Positions 51,794 through 60,170 of a stretch of DNA of 64,000 nucleotides are shown here, one piece after another. The stretch lies in assembly GCF_000466165.1 (NCBI RefSeq), contig NZ_KE951476.1, positions 16,190-80,189 on the forward strand, read 5' to 3'. The notes below the pieces were generated by a model. It was not told the origin of the DNA. It made no database searches and saw only the letters and a list, made by a program, of their open reading frames with translations. Source of the DNA: Actinobaculum sp. oral taxon 183 str. F0552 (lineage in GTDB: Bacteria; Actinomycetota; Actinomycetes; Actinomycetales; Actinomycetaceae). The position numbers and the translations under genes are program-made. Numbering within the stretch: the first letter of the stretch is position 1; every line of letters begins with the position of its first letter.

Positions 51794-54787
51794 TCAGGGC
51801 TGACCGTCGGGGTCCTTCGGCGGGGGAGCGAAACGGCTGGTGTCCCCGGGGGCGTCCGGGCCGGAGGCATCGTCCCTCGGCGCGGGCCCGGTGGGTTCGG
51901 CCCGAGGACGGGGCGGAGGAGAGGGGACGGGAGCGGGTTGGCCGTCGCGCGTCGGGTGCGAGGGCGCCTGGCGGGACGCCGGATCGCCCTGCGACTGGGG
52001 AGGCCCGGGAAACCGTTGCGAGTAGGCGGGAAACGGACGTGGGTTCCCCGCTGGCTGCGGATAGTTCCACGGATCGCCGCCCAACGGCTGGGCGGGCTGT
52101 CCGTATGGCGGCGGCGTGTGGGCCTGCGGCACGGGGATTTCCGGCGGGAAGCGCCGGCCGTCGATATCGCGGATGAAGCGGGCCGCGAACGCGCCCGCGA
52201 GGAGGAACGCCAATCCGGCTCCGACGAAGAGCCAGAAGCCGGGACCCGTACGACTGCCCGACAACGCGCTGTCGGCGGAGCGCCAGTAGCGCACGATGAT
52301 CCATTGCTCCAAACCGGTGACCTCGGCGAACGCTCCGAAGGATAACGGCAGGACTGCGAACGCGGCCAGCATTCGCCGACGAAGCCACGTCGCCCTGCCG
52401 GCGGCGAGCGCGAGGAAGACGCAGGAGAGGACGGCCAGCGCCAGCGAGGTCAGGAGTATGCCGACGTATCTGGTGAGTATGCTCGCGCTTTCCAGCCCGG
52501 AATACTGGGGGCTGGTGGTGAAGAGCGGGAAGGCCGATGCGATCGTCAGGGCGCTGCCCAGGCCGCTGAGGGCTCCTAGGGCGATCCGCCTGCGCGCGGA
52601 GAGAGGGGAGGGCCACGCAATGACGGCGAAAAACCTCGCCCGCCGGGCGGCCAGCAGTACGCCCGCGATCCCGGCGGCGAGGAACAGGAGCCCGCCCACG
52701 CCGATAAGCCAGAAACCGACGGAGAATCCGGCGTCGAGGCGGCCCCCGTCGTTGCTCCGCAACCTGATGACCCCCTGCCACAGGTCGGCGAGCCGGCCGA
52801 TCATGACGATCCCGCTGGCCAGGAAGGCGAATTCCGCAAGGAGGGTGGCGTCCTCTTCCCCTTTTCTGATCGCGCGAGTCAGGTAAACCAGCGAAAAGTA
52901 ACAGAATATACTGATCATTAACAGAAAATAAGGGTCGGTTTTGAAAGGTATGTACTTGTATCCATCTCCGTCATCGTGGTTGATGAAGGTCACCGGCACG
53001 AATACGCTGACGATGACTAGAAGGCTCCCTGCTCCCGCGAGGCAGGCGACCGCGGGATGCATCCGAGGAGGCAGAAGCGGCGACGCGGCGCGCGATGCCC
53101 CGCCGCCGGCGGTCGGCGATTCCGGTTCCCGGGAGGCGGCGGGAGCCGCTCCGCCGCGCGCCGCGTCGGCGGATCCCCGGTCGGCGGCGGTTCGCACCGC
53201 GAGGAAGGCCGCGAGGATGCCCGCGAAGACGAGGAGCAGCGAGCAAACGATGTAACACCATGTGCCCGGTCCCCGTCGGGCGGTGAAGCTGGACAGCAGA
53301 ACGGCGCCCCCGGGCTGTTCGAAGTCCCGGAAGAAGTCGATGGCGATGACCGTTCCGTAGGCGAGCGGCACGCTCGCCAAGGCGACGAGCGGCCCCGGCC
53401 GCGCCCTGCCGAGCCGTGAGCTCACCGCGGTCAGGCTGGTCGCGGAGAAGAAGAGACCCGTCAGGAGGATGGCGACCGATATCGACGAGGTCAGGAGGGG
53501 AAGCGACCTCTTCCCGCCTCCTTCCCGATCCCCCACGTAAGGCAGGACGAGGGCGAGGATCCCCAGAGCCAGGATGGCCGCCGTGAGGAGTCGCAGGACC
53601 GCCGCGCCTTGAATTCCCTTACCCCGAGCCGGAGGGGCCGACTCGGCGATCGGGGAGGCGGAGGGAAAGGCGATCGGGGAGGCGGAGGGAAACACGGGGC
53701 GGGGCAGACTGCAGGCCATCGCGACGGCCCCGCCCAGGACGAAGAACAGCGCGGAGAACCCGCAGAGCCACAGACCCACGCCGCCCGAGACGGCGCTGTC
53801 GCTGTAATCGTCGTGTCGGCGTAAGTCGGGCAGGCAGGCGCGGTGGGCCATCCAGGTCGCGAAGAGGACGATGCCGGTGAGCAGGGGGGCGACGCTGCCC
53901 CAGGCGAAGAAGGGACCGGGGCGCGCGCCCGGCCTGATCCGGAGGAAGAGGAGGCCGAGGACGGCCAGAACGATGACGAGCACCGTCCGGATGAAGGACG
54001 GAAGCTCCCATTGGAGCAGGAAGAAGGCCTTGGATCCCTTCTCGCCGGTTCTGTACGCCACGTAGGGGGTGGCGCAGGCTGCCACGCCCAGGGTGGCCGC
54101 TATGGCGAAGCACGTCAGGATCGCCCTTCGCCATCCGGGTGTCGGACCGGTGGCATAGGCGGGGCGTTCGAAGCGGTCCTGCCTCCACTGCGCGTACGCG
54201 CTGGCCGTGGCCCACATGCCGCCGACGGCCAGCAGGGCGCTGGACAGGAGGAACAGCCAGAAGCCGAGTTTGAGCTCGCCGACGTTCTCGCCGTCGGACC
54301 GCGATGCGCGGATGGTCGAGAAGACCCTGACCGCGGTGAGGATCGAGTTCACTGCTGCGAAGATCACGGTGGCCGCGAACGCCGAGGAGAGATAGGGCCG
54401 CAGGCGCCGGTGCAGCCACGGCGTGACGAGGCCCAGCCCGGACAGGGCCAGGAGGATCAGGGAGATCGCGAAGGCGCCGGGAATCCACTGCCTGAACGTC
54501 TCGCGGATCTGCTCGAGAGTTCCGATCTCATCCCCGGCATTGCGAATCGTGCCCGGCGGCTTGACGAACGGCAGGAGCGTCGACACCACCCCGAGCAGCA
54601 CCGCCAGCCCGACGAGAGCGACGGCTCCGTGCCAATTGCCGGGAGCGTCGGACGGCCCTCTCCCCTCCGGCGGCCGTTGGCGCCATGGCGGTGCCTGCTG
54701 GCCTTCCATCAGCGGCGATTGCCGTTCCGCCGGTAGACGGGGGATCTCCTGTGGTATGCGTTGATTCCTCGGCGGCATGTCGCTCAT
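51794..54787 (-). CDS. Giant repeat membrane protein, paralogue 3 (five modules)
   Basis: The 997-residue product contains five successive four-helix modules, each closed by the signature helix: KLGFWLFLLSSALLAVGG (near 175), GVGLWLCGFSALFFVLGG (near 336), GPGTWCYIVCSLLLVFAG (near 509), SVGFWLIGVGGLLFLAAG (near 692) and GPGFWLFVGAGLAFLLAG (near 850), followed by a long Pro-rich tail. Module spacing is about 160-180 residues. Each module starts with a helix ending in a Pro-aromatic or Pro-val motif (TLLPFVKPPG, LVLPYVGDRE, SVFVPVTFIN). The ATG at 54787 has TAGCCT seven bases upstream and no Shine-Dalgarno. No enzyme motif is seen. Confidence 0.8.
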   Translation of the reverse strand: MSDMPPRNQRIPQEIPRLPAERQSPLMEGQQAPPWRQRPPEGRGPSDAPGNWHGAVALVGLAVLLGVVSTLLPFVKPPGTIRNAGDEIGTLEQIRETFRQWIPGAFAISLILLALSGLGLVTPWLHRRLRPYLSSAFAATVIFAAVNSILTAVRVFSTIRASRSDGENVGELKLGFWLFLLSSALLAVGGMWATASAYAQWRQDRFERPAYATGPTPGWRRAILTCFAIAATLGVAACATPYVAYRTGEKGSKAFFLLQWELPSFIRTVLVIVLAVLGLLFLRIRPGARPGPFFAWGSVAPLLTGIVLFATWMAHRACLPDLRRHDDYSDSAVSGGVGLWLCGFSALFFVLGGAVAMACSLPRPVFPSASPIAFPSASPIAESAPPARGKGIQGAAVLRLLTAAILALGILALVLPYVGDREGGGKRSLPLLTSSISVAILLTGLFFSATSLTAVSSRLGRARPGPLVALASVPLAYGTVIAIDFFRDFEQPGGAVLLSSFTARRGPGTWCYIVCSLLLVFAGILAAFLAVRTAADRGSADAARGGAAPAASREPESPTAGGGASRAASPLLPPRMHPAVACLAGAGSLLVIVSVFVPVTFINHDDGDGYKYIPFKTDPYFLLMISIFCYFSLVYLTRAIRKGEEDATLLAEFAFLASGIVMIGRLADLWQGVIRLRSNDGGRLDAGFSVGFWLIGVGGLLFLAAGIAGVLLAARRARFFAVIAWPSPLSARRRIALGALSGLGSALTIASAFPLFTTSPQYSGLESASILTRYVGILLTSLALAVLSCVFLALAAGRATWLRRRMLAAFAVLPLSFGAFAEVTGLEQWIIVRYWRSADSALSGSRTGPGFWLFVGAGLAFLLAGAFAARFIRDIDGRRFPPEIPVPQAHTPPPYGQPAQPLGGDPWNYPQPAGNPRPFPAYSQRFPGPPQSQGDPASRQAPSHPTRDGQPAPVPSPPPRPRAEPTGPAPRDDASGPDAPGDTSRFAPPPKDPDGQP

Positions 54788-54902
54788 GGCGTAGAGGCTA
54801 CTTGCCTGTGGCCGTAGAATCCAGAGCGGTCCGGAGTATGAAAAATGGAATGTGTGGTCGACGGCGGGCGCGACCACGGTCGATGATGGGAAAGGAAGGA
54901 AT

Positions 54903-56306
54903 TTACGTGTTTTCTCCGCTTTTCTTGGGGGCGAAGCGGTTGAACGGATCGGTTTGCGGCCGCGCGCCCCGCGAGCGCTCGGCGGCTGCGCCTCCGCCGG
55001 CGCGTGCGTGCTTCGCTCTTCCCGGAGTCATGGATTCCGGCCAGTCGGGAGGCGGCGGGGCGCCCGGCTCCCATCGGGGTACGGGTTGGGGTGCAGGCGG
55101 GGCGCTCGGGACACCGGACGACTCCTCGGCCTTCGCCCGGCTCCTCGCGGCCGCTTCCCGCTCCTTCCGGGCGATCCGGGCGCGCAGGGCGGCTATATCG
55201 TCTTTCGCGTCGTGCGCGTCGTTGCGCGCGAAGGGTCGGCGTTGAGGCCCCTGGGCAGCGGTCGGCTCCATCTCGGTCACGGCCCGCGTCCCGGTCGCCC
55301 CGCCGAGGATGAGGGAGAAGGAGCAGGCTAGGAGAAGCCAGAAGCCGGCCTCGGCGCGGAAGGCTGAGAGGGAGGAGTCGGCCTCCTCCGGCCCCATGAC
55401 CGCGAACGCCAGTGACACCCACAGCTCCAGGAGCGTGATGCCCGACAGCAGGGGAACGCCCCCGACGGCGAACAACGCCCGCTCTCTAGCCTCCCTGGTG
55501 CCGAGCTTAACCGTCTGGCTCAGCCCGCTCATGGCGAGCAGGGCGATCAGCACAACGACGCTGCCCTTGGAGATCGTCTCCAGGGACATGCCCTGCCGAG
55601 TGGAGCGTAAGCGGAGTACGGGGGTCGCGGCCGCGATCAAGCCGCAGGCGATCCCGAACCAGGTCCACAGCAGGACGTATCGCCTGGCCCGCCGGGAGAG
55701 CGCCCTCTCGGGGGTCCGCCTGGCGCTCCCCCTGCAAGGAGGGGCCGGTCCGCCCATCACGGACGCGACCCCGCGGGCGCCGCATACGATGAGGCATCCG
55801 GCTGAGACGACATAGCACCAGAAGCCTGTGCTGAGCTCGACGGAAACGCTGTAACCGCCCTCCCCCAGAGCGCCGCGGACGGCGTTGGCGTCGAGCGCCT
55901 CCTTCAGAGCGAACAGAGCGAAGACGATTCCCGCGAACAGGGGGATTCCACCGACGGCGACGGCGGGCATCCGCGAGCGGTGGTTGCAGAGCAGCCTGAG
56001 GCAGAAGGCCGTCAGGAGGATGAAGAAGAGCGTCAGGAGCGCCTGGGGTGCATTGTCGCTCCACAGAGGTCCCGAGGCGCTGCGGTAGAGCGGTTCCGCC
56101 GTGCTCGAGAGGAACAATCCGCGGGTGTGGGGGAGGAACAGCGCGAGGACTGCGCAGACGATCCCGACGCCGCTCCACACGAGGAGCTCGTCGCGTCGGG
56201 GGCTGTCGAGCACCGGCGGCTTGGGCGTGCCGGCCTTGAGGCGTTGCGACGGACGGTTCCGGCCTCGGGGCGGAGGATCGCGCGGGGTGCGCGTCGTATC
56301 TGGCAT
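54903..56306 (-). CDS. Module membrane protein, paralogue 4 (two modules)
   Basis: The 467-residue product has a basic, Pro-rich N-terminus, then two four-helix modules ending in STGFWCYVVSAGCLIVCG and AEAGFWLLLACSFSLILGG, each with the opening helix (ALFLPHTRGLF; AATPVLRLRST), and a C-terminal cytoplasmic part with a charged helix (DDIAALRARIARKEREAAAR) and a Pro-rich stretch. The charged, coiled-coil-like tail is not present in the other paralogues. GAGG precedes the ATG at 56306. Function unknown. Confidence 0.75.
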   Translation of the reverse strand: MPDTTRTPRDPPPRGRNRPSQRLKAGTPKPPVLDSPRRDELLVWSGVGIVCAVLALFLPHTRGLFLSSTAEPLYRSASGPLWSDNAPQALLTLFFILLTAFCLRLLCNHRSRMPAVAVGGIPLFAGIVFALFALKEALDANAVRGALGEGGYSVSVELSTGFWCYVVSAGCLIVCGARGVASVMGGPAPPCRGSARRTPERALSRRARRYVLLWTWFGIACGLIAAATPVLRLRSTRQGMSLETISKGSVVVLIALLAMSGLSQTVKLGTREARERALFAVGGVPLLSGITLLELWVSLAFAVMGPEEADSSLSAFRAEAGFWLLLACSFSLILGGATGTRAVTEMEPTAAQGPQRRPFARNDAHDAKDDIAALRARIARKEREAAARSRAKAEESSGVPSAPPAPQPVPRWEPGAPPPPDWPESMTPGRAKHARAGGGAAAERSRGARPQTDPFNRFAPKKSGENT

Positions 56307-56575
56307 GGCGAGCCTCGGGGATATCGAAGTCGAGCGCGGTATGCGCCTGGGCGAAGCGCTCACGGACAGCCTATAGGCTCGAAGGCTCCGATTCCGCGCT
56401 TTCGGGTTGCGGACGCCGAATTGCGGAGGCCGGAAGGTGCGGGCGTATGCGAAGGGGAGAGGCCGCAACGGCCCCTCCCCTTGCAGAGTCGAACCCGGAG
56501 CGGCGTGGGACGATGGGACGGATCTGCGCAGATCCTCCCGAAGCTGCCCAGCGGCCCTCCGGATATGCGATTGCG

Positions 56576-57571
56576 CTATTGCCTCGGATACTGGTCCGGG
56601 TTGTTCGGCGTGATCGGACTGACGTAGCCGGTGGCGGAAGGCTGGCCCGGCGTGGCGGGGCCTGCGCCCGGTGCCTGGCCGGGGTGGCCGTAGCCGGGTT
56701 GCGCCCCGGGAGCCGGTGCCGAAGGTGCGGACGAGCTGTAGCGGGGTTGGCCCGGCCCGTAGCCGGGTTGCGCTCCGGGAGCCGAGGGCGCGGACGGCCC
56801 GTAGCCGGGTTGGCCCGGTGCCTGGCCGGGGTAGCCGTAGCCGGGTTGCGCTCCGGGAGCCGAGGGCGCGGACGGCCCGTAGCCGGGTCGGGGGGTATAG
56901 CCCGTGGCCGGCCCTCCGTCCATGGGCGCGCCGAAGTTCGGAGAGAAGGAATTGCGCGGTTTCGGGGCTGTCGCGGCGAAGATGATCGCGAGGACCCCGG
57001 CGACGATCAAGAGGATTGTGGCCACCAGCAGGAACCAGAACCCTATGCCGAAGCTGATCGCGCTGGAGCTCGAGCCGCCGTATCCGCTGTACTTCTTGGC
57101 GACGTCGTTGACGTCGTTGACTTTGCCGAGGTGGCGGAACCAGAAGATGGCGTCGATTCCCGCCGAGACCAAGGGAACGCCGCCCGACACGAAGAGGAGG
57201 GCGGGCGGCACCCTGCGATAGTCCAGGAACAGGGGGACGAGGGCAGCGGCCGCGGCGATCGTGGCGATGAGGACCAGTACGAAGCTCGGGTCTTTGAATC
57301 CGTCTGCCACATCGGAGAGGGTGGCCGTCTTCTTCCGTCCGCCCGATGCCGTCAGGTAGGGCAGGAAGAGGACGAGCAGGCTGAGGATGACCCCCGCCCC
57401 GAGGAGGCCGGCGACGAGGAACCGCTTGTTGTTCGCCAGGCCCGGGCCGTGAGGCCTGAGAGGGACTCCAGGGCCCGGAGGCGGGAACCCGGCGGGAGGC
57501 TGCTGGGCGAATTGAGGCTGCCCGAAAGGCTGACTCTGAGGCATGCCTTGCGGCGGGTAGTGATTACTCAT
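56576..57571 (-). CDS. Module membrane protein, paralogue 5 (one module)
   Basis: The 331-residue product has a Gln/Pro-rich N-terminus, one module (LLVLFLPYLTASGGRKK, a loop, VPPALLFVSGGVPLVSAGID, FGIGFWFLLVATILLIVAG), and a long repetitive tail of Gly/Tyr/Pro/Ser/Ala (YGPSAPSAPGAQPGYG units) coded by 52-base DNA repeats. The ATG at 57571 has TATGCT seven bases upstream and no Shine-Dalgarno. It is the first gene of the cluster in transcription direction. Confidence 0.78.
   Translation of the reverse strand: MSNHYPPQGMPQSQPFGQPQFAQQPPAGFPPPGPGVPLRPHGPGLANNKRFLVAGLLGAGVILSLLVLFLPYLTASGGRKKTATLSDVADGFKDPSFVLVLIATIAAAAALVPLFLDYRRVPPALLFVSGGVPLVSAGIDAIFWFRHLGKVNDVNDVAKKYSGYGGSSSSAISFGIGFWFLLVATILLIVAGVLAIIFAATAPKPRNSFSPNFGAPMDGGPATGYTPRPGYGPSAPSAPGAQPGYGYPGQAPGQPGYGPSAPSAPGAQPGYGPGQPRYSSSAPSAPAPGAQPGYGHPGQAPGAGPATPGQPSATGYVSPITPNNPDQYPRQ
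56759..56888. repeat. Two identical 52-base repeats, 78 bases apart, in the tail of paralogue 5
   Basis: The segment beginning GTAGCCGGGTTGCGCTCCGG is identical at 56759-56810 and 56837-56888, and a diverged copy begins near 56690. The whole-codon period (26 codons) allows copy number to change without a frameshift. Confidence 0.8.
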
Positions 57572-57924
57572 GTGACCCAGCATATCCGTGCGGGATGCCA
57601 CGGTGGGCGGGCGGCCTGTGATCGAACTCCCCTTTCTGCGACCGGACTCCCTCTCGCACCGCTTCCCCGCGGCCGCCGCTCCGCCGCGCCTCGGAGCCTC
57701 CGCGGCGGGCGAACGGCGGAAAGACGGGCATCGATCCCCACCCGTCCGCGCTGCCCTCCTGCTACCCGCGCAGTCGTGCGCATACCTCATGCCGGGGGAC
57801 GGAAGAGTGTGAATTCGACGACGAACGGGTGGCGGACCAGATAACGATTTGGTTACACTCAATTCCAGGTTTCGAACTCGAGCGCGTGGGCGAACGCCCC
57901 GCGGCGAACACAGGAGGCAACGCA
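57572..57924. other. Divergent intergenic region between the module cluster and the rpf-like gene
   Basis: These 353 bases hold the leaderless promoter of paralogue 5 at the left end and a leader of the rpf-like gene at the right end. A plus-strand frame in phase with the rpf-like gene extends to a GTG at 57829, but the strong AGGAGG is only at 57912-57917. I see no known riboswitch pattern. Confidence 0.45.
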
Positions 57925-59190
57925 GTGGGTCGACATACCGCACCCCAGGGCGAGGCGATCGAATTCCAATTCGACCTCGCGAAGTCGCCGGCGCCCGGCT
58001 CGCGCCGAGCCGCGCGCATGGCGGAGCGCGGAGTGGGCGGCCACGGCGCTTTCGGGCACGTGGGCACCCTGGCGGACGAGGCGCCTTATCCTCTTCTCAC
58101 CACCGACGACACATCGGACGCCATCCCGGTGTACATGGGCGATGCGGTCGACGACCGCGGGGACGTCCCCGAGGACGTCGTCGCCTCCAAGCGCGGGCGC
58201 TTCGCCCTGTTCCGCCGTTCCCGCGCGGCGGTGGCCGCCGTCGTCGCGGCGGCTTCCGGCGTGGGCGCCGTCGCGTCCGCCATGCTGGTGCATCCGGGGA
58301 CGGCCGAGGCGCACACCCTCACGCCGGGCACCGACGCGGTCAAGTCCAAGTCCGCCCACGCCATCGCGCGCGTGACGTTCACGGTGAACGTCGACGGCCA
58401 GAACCGCACGATCACCACCGACAAGCCGACGCTCCACCAGGCCCTCAAGGACGCCGGGATCGTCGTCAACGCGAACGACAAGGTCTCCCAGGAGATGGCC
58501 TCGCGCGTGGAGAACGGCTCCGAGGTCAAGGTGACCCGCGTCGAGCTCAAGACCGTGAGCGAGGACATCGGGATCCCCCATCAGACCTCCGAGGTACAGG
58601 ACGGCACGCTCGCCAAGGGCGAACGCGTCGTCCAGACCAAGGGCGAGGACGGTGTCGCGTCGAACGTGTACGAAGTCGCCTACGTGGGCGGCAAAGAGGT
58701 CGGACGCAACAACGTGCTGAGCGCCCAGAAGAAACAGCCCGTCAAGGAGGTCGTGCGCGTGGGCACGCGCGAGGCCCCGGCCAAGCCGGCCGCGCCGAGC
58801 ACCCCGGCCACCCCCTCCGGGAACGGGGGCAACGCCAACCCTGCGCCTTCCACGCCGGCTCCCTCGGCGCCGTCGACTCAGGCCCCGTCCGGGAACCCGC
58901 AGCAGATCGCGCGTTCGATGCTCTCCTCCTACGGATGGAACGACAGCCAGTTCTCCTGCCTGGTCTCCCTGTGGAACAAAGAGTCCGAGTGGAACCCCTC
59001 GGCCGTGAACAAGTCCTCCGGCGCCTACGGGATCCCGCAGTCGCTGCCCGGGTCGAAGATGGCCTCGGCCGGAGCCGACTGGCGCACGAACCCCGCCACG
59101 CAGATCCGCTGGGGTCTGGGCTACATCCAGGGACGCTACGGCACTCCCTGCGCCGCCTGGGGCCATTCGCAGGCCACGGGCTGGTACTGA
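57925..59190 (+). CDS. Secreted cell-wall lytic protein: DUF348, G5 and lysozyme-like domains (RpfB position)
   Basis: The 421-residue product has a basic, polar N-terminus of about 95 residues, a membrane/signal helix (AVAAVVAAASGVGAVASAML), a DUF348 domain (VTFTVNVDGQNRTITTDKPT), a G5 domain (VELKTVSEDIGIPHQTSEV and on), a Pro/Ala/Ser linker and a C-terminal lysozyme-like domain with the likely catalytic Glu in SLWNKESEWNPSAVN. The first parts are as in RpfB, but the C-terminal domain is of the transglycosylase/aggregation-promoting type, not the Rpf type. It cleaves peptidoglycan outside the cell. GTG at 57925 is chosen for AGGAGG seven bases upstream. Confidence 0.9.
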   Translation: MGRHTAPQGEAIEFQFDLAKSPAPGSRRAARMAERGVGGHGAFGHVGTLADEAPYPLLTTDDTSDAIPVYMGDAVDDRGDVPEDVVASKRGRFALFRRSRAAVAAVVAAASGVGAVASAMLVHPGTAEAHTLTPGTDAVKSKSAHAIARVTFTVNVDGQNRTITTDKPTLHQALKDAGIVVNANDKVSQEMASRVENGSEVKVTRVELKTVSEDIGIPHQTSEVQDGTLAKGERVVQTKGEDGVASNVYEVAYVGGKEVGRNNVLSAQKKQPVKEVVRVGTREAPAKPAAPSTPATPSGNGGNANPAPSTPAPSAPSTQAPSGNPQQIARSMLSSYGWNDSQFSCLVSLWNKESEWNPSAVNKSSGAYGIPQSLPGSKMASAGADWRTNPATQIRWGLGYIQGRYGTPCAAWGHSQATGWY

Positions 59191-59281
59191 CGAGAGGCCG
59201 CCGCTGACCGGCAGCCCGGACGCGGCCGCGGGGCGGCTCCTGACCCCCGGCCGCATCCGCGACATCGCCCGCGCCCTCGGC

Positions 59282-60166
59282 GTGCGGCCCAGCAAGGCCC
59301 GAGGGCAGAACTTCGTCCACGATCCGGGAACCGTCCGCCGTATCGTCCGCGACGCGGGCGTGCGGCCGGGCGACGCCGTGGTTGAGATCGGCCCCGGCCT
59401 CGGATCCCTGACGCTGGCCCTTTTGGAGGCCGGAGCCTTCGTCTCCGCCGTCGAAGTCGACCCGCGCCTGGCGGCCGCCCTCCTGCCGACCGTCCGGGCG
59501 CGCATGCCCGAAGCCGCCGGACGGGCCGCCGTGGCCGCAATGGACGCCATGCGGATCGCCGGAGCGCAGGACCTGGCGGTCCCACCGGCCTTCGAGAGTC
59601 CGCTCGGCCCCACGGGCCCGTTCCTGCCCGCCAAGCTGGTGGCGAACCTGCCCTACAACCTCGCGGTGCCCCTCCTTCTGACCCTGTTCGACGCCCTGCC
59701 GTGCGCCGAGACCGCCACCGTCATGGTCCAGGCCGAAGTGGCGGACAGACTCGCCGCCGCTCCGGGATCTCGGACGTACGGGGCCCCCTCCGCCAAGGTC
59801 GCGTGGTACTCGGACGCCAGGCGCGGCGCGAAGATCGGACGGTCCGTGTTCTGGCCTGTCCCCAACGTGGACAGCGCACTCGTCTCCTTCATCCGGCATC
59901 CGCCTCCAAGCTGCGTCTCCCGCAACGAGGTCTTCGCCGTCGTCGACGCGGCCTTCGCTCAGCGGCGCAAGACGCTGCGGTCGGCCCTCGCCGCCTGGGC
60001 GGGATCGCCGGCCCGGGCCGAAGGCGCCCTCCGATCGGCCGGGATCGACCCGGCCCTGCGCGGCGAGAGGCTGCGGATCGAGGACTTCGCCGCCATCGCC
60101 GCCGCCGGCCGCGGCGAAGCGATGAAGTTCACGGCCTCACGGGACGACGGCATGCCGGTAAACTAA
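59282..60166 (+). CDS. ksgA: 16S rRNA (adenine-1518/1519-N6)-dimethyltransferase KsgA
   Basis: From GTG 59282 the product has 294 residues with SAM motif I (VVEIGPGLGSLTLALLEAG), the family QNFVHDPGTVRRIV and the catalytic NLPYNLAVP, and the C-terminal helices. It dimethylates two adenines near the 3' end of 16S rRNA. The conserved N-terminal helix of the family (LTPGRIRDIARALG) is coded upstream of this GTG in the same frame, where no ATG, GTG or TTG exists; a CTG at 59204 with GAGAGG at the right distance is a possible true start, giving 320 residues. A 15-residue Pro/Gly insertion precedes the NLPY motif. Confidence 0.95.
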   Translation: MRPSKARGQNFVHDPGTVRRIVRDAGVRPGDAVVEIGPGLGSLTLALLEAGAFVSAVEVDPRLAAALLPTVRARMPEAAGRAAVAAMDAMRIAGAQDLAVPPAFESPLGPTGPFLPAKLVANLPYNLAVPLLLTLFDALPCAETATVMVQAEVADRLAAAPGSRTYGAPSAKVAWYSDARRGAKIGRSVFWPVPNVDSALVSFIRHPPPSCVSRNEVFAVVDAAFAQRRKTLRSALAAWAGSPARAEGALRSAGIDPALRGERLRIEDFAAIAAAGRGEAMKFTASRDDGMPVN

Positions 60167-60170
60167 CGGC

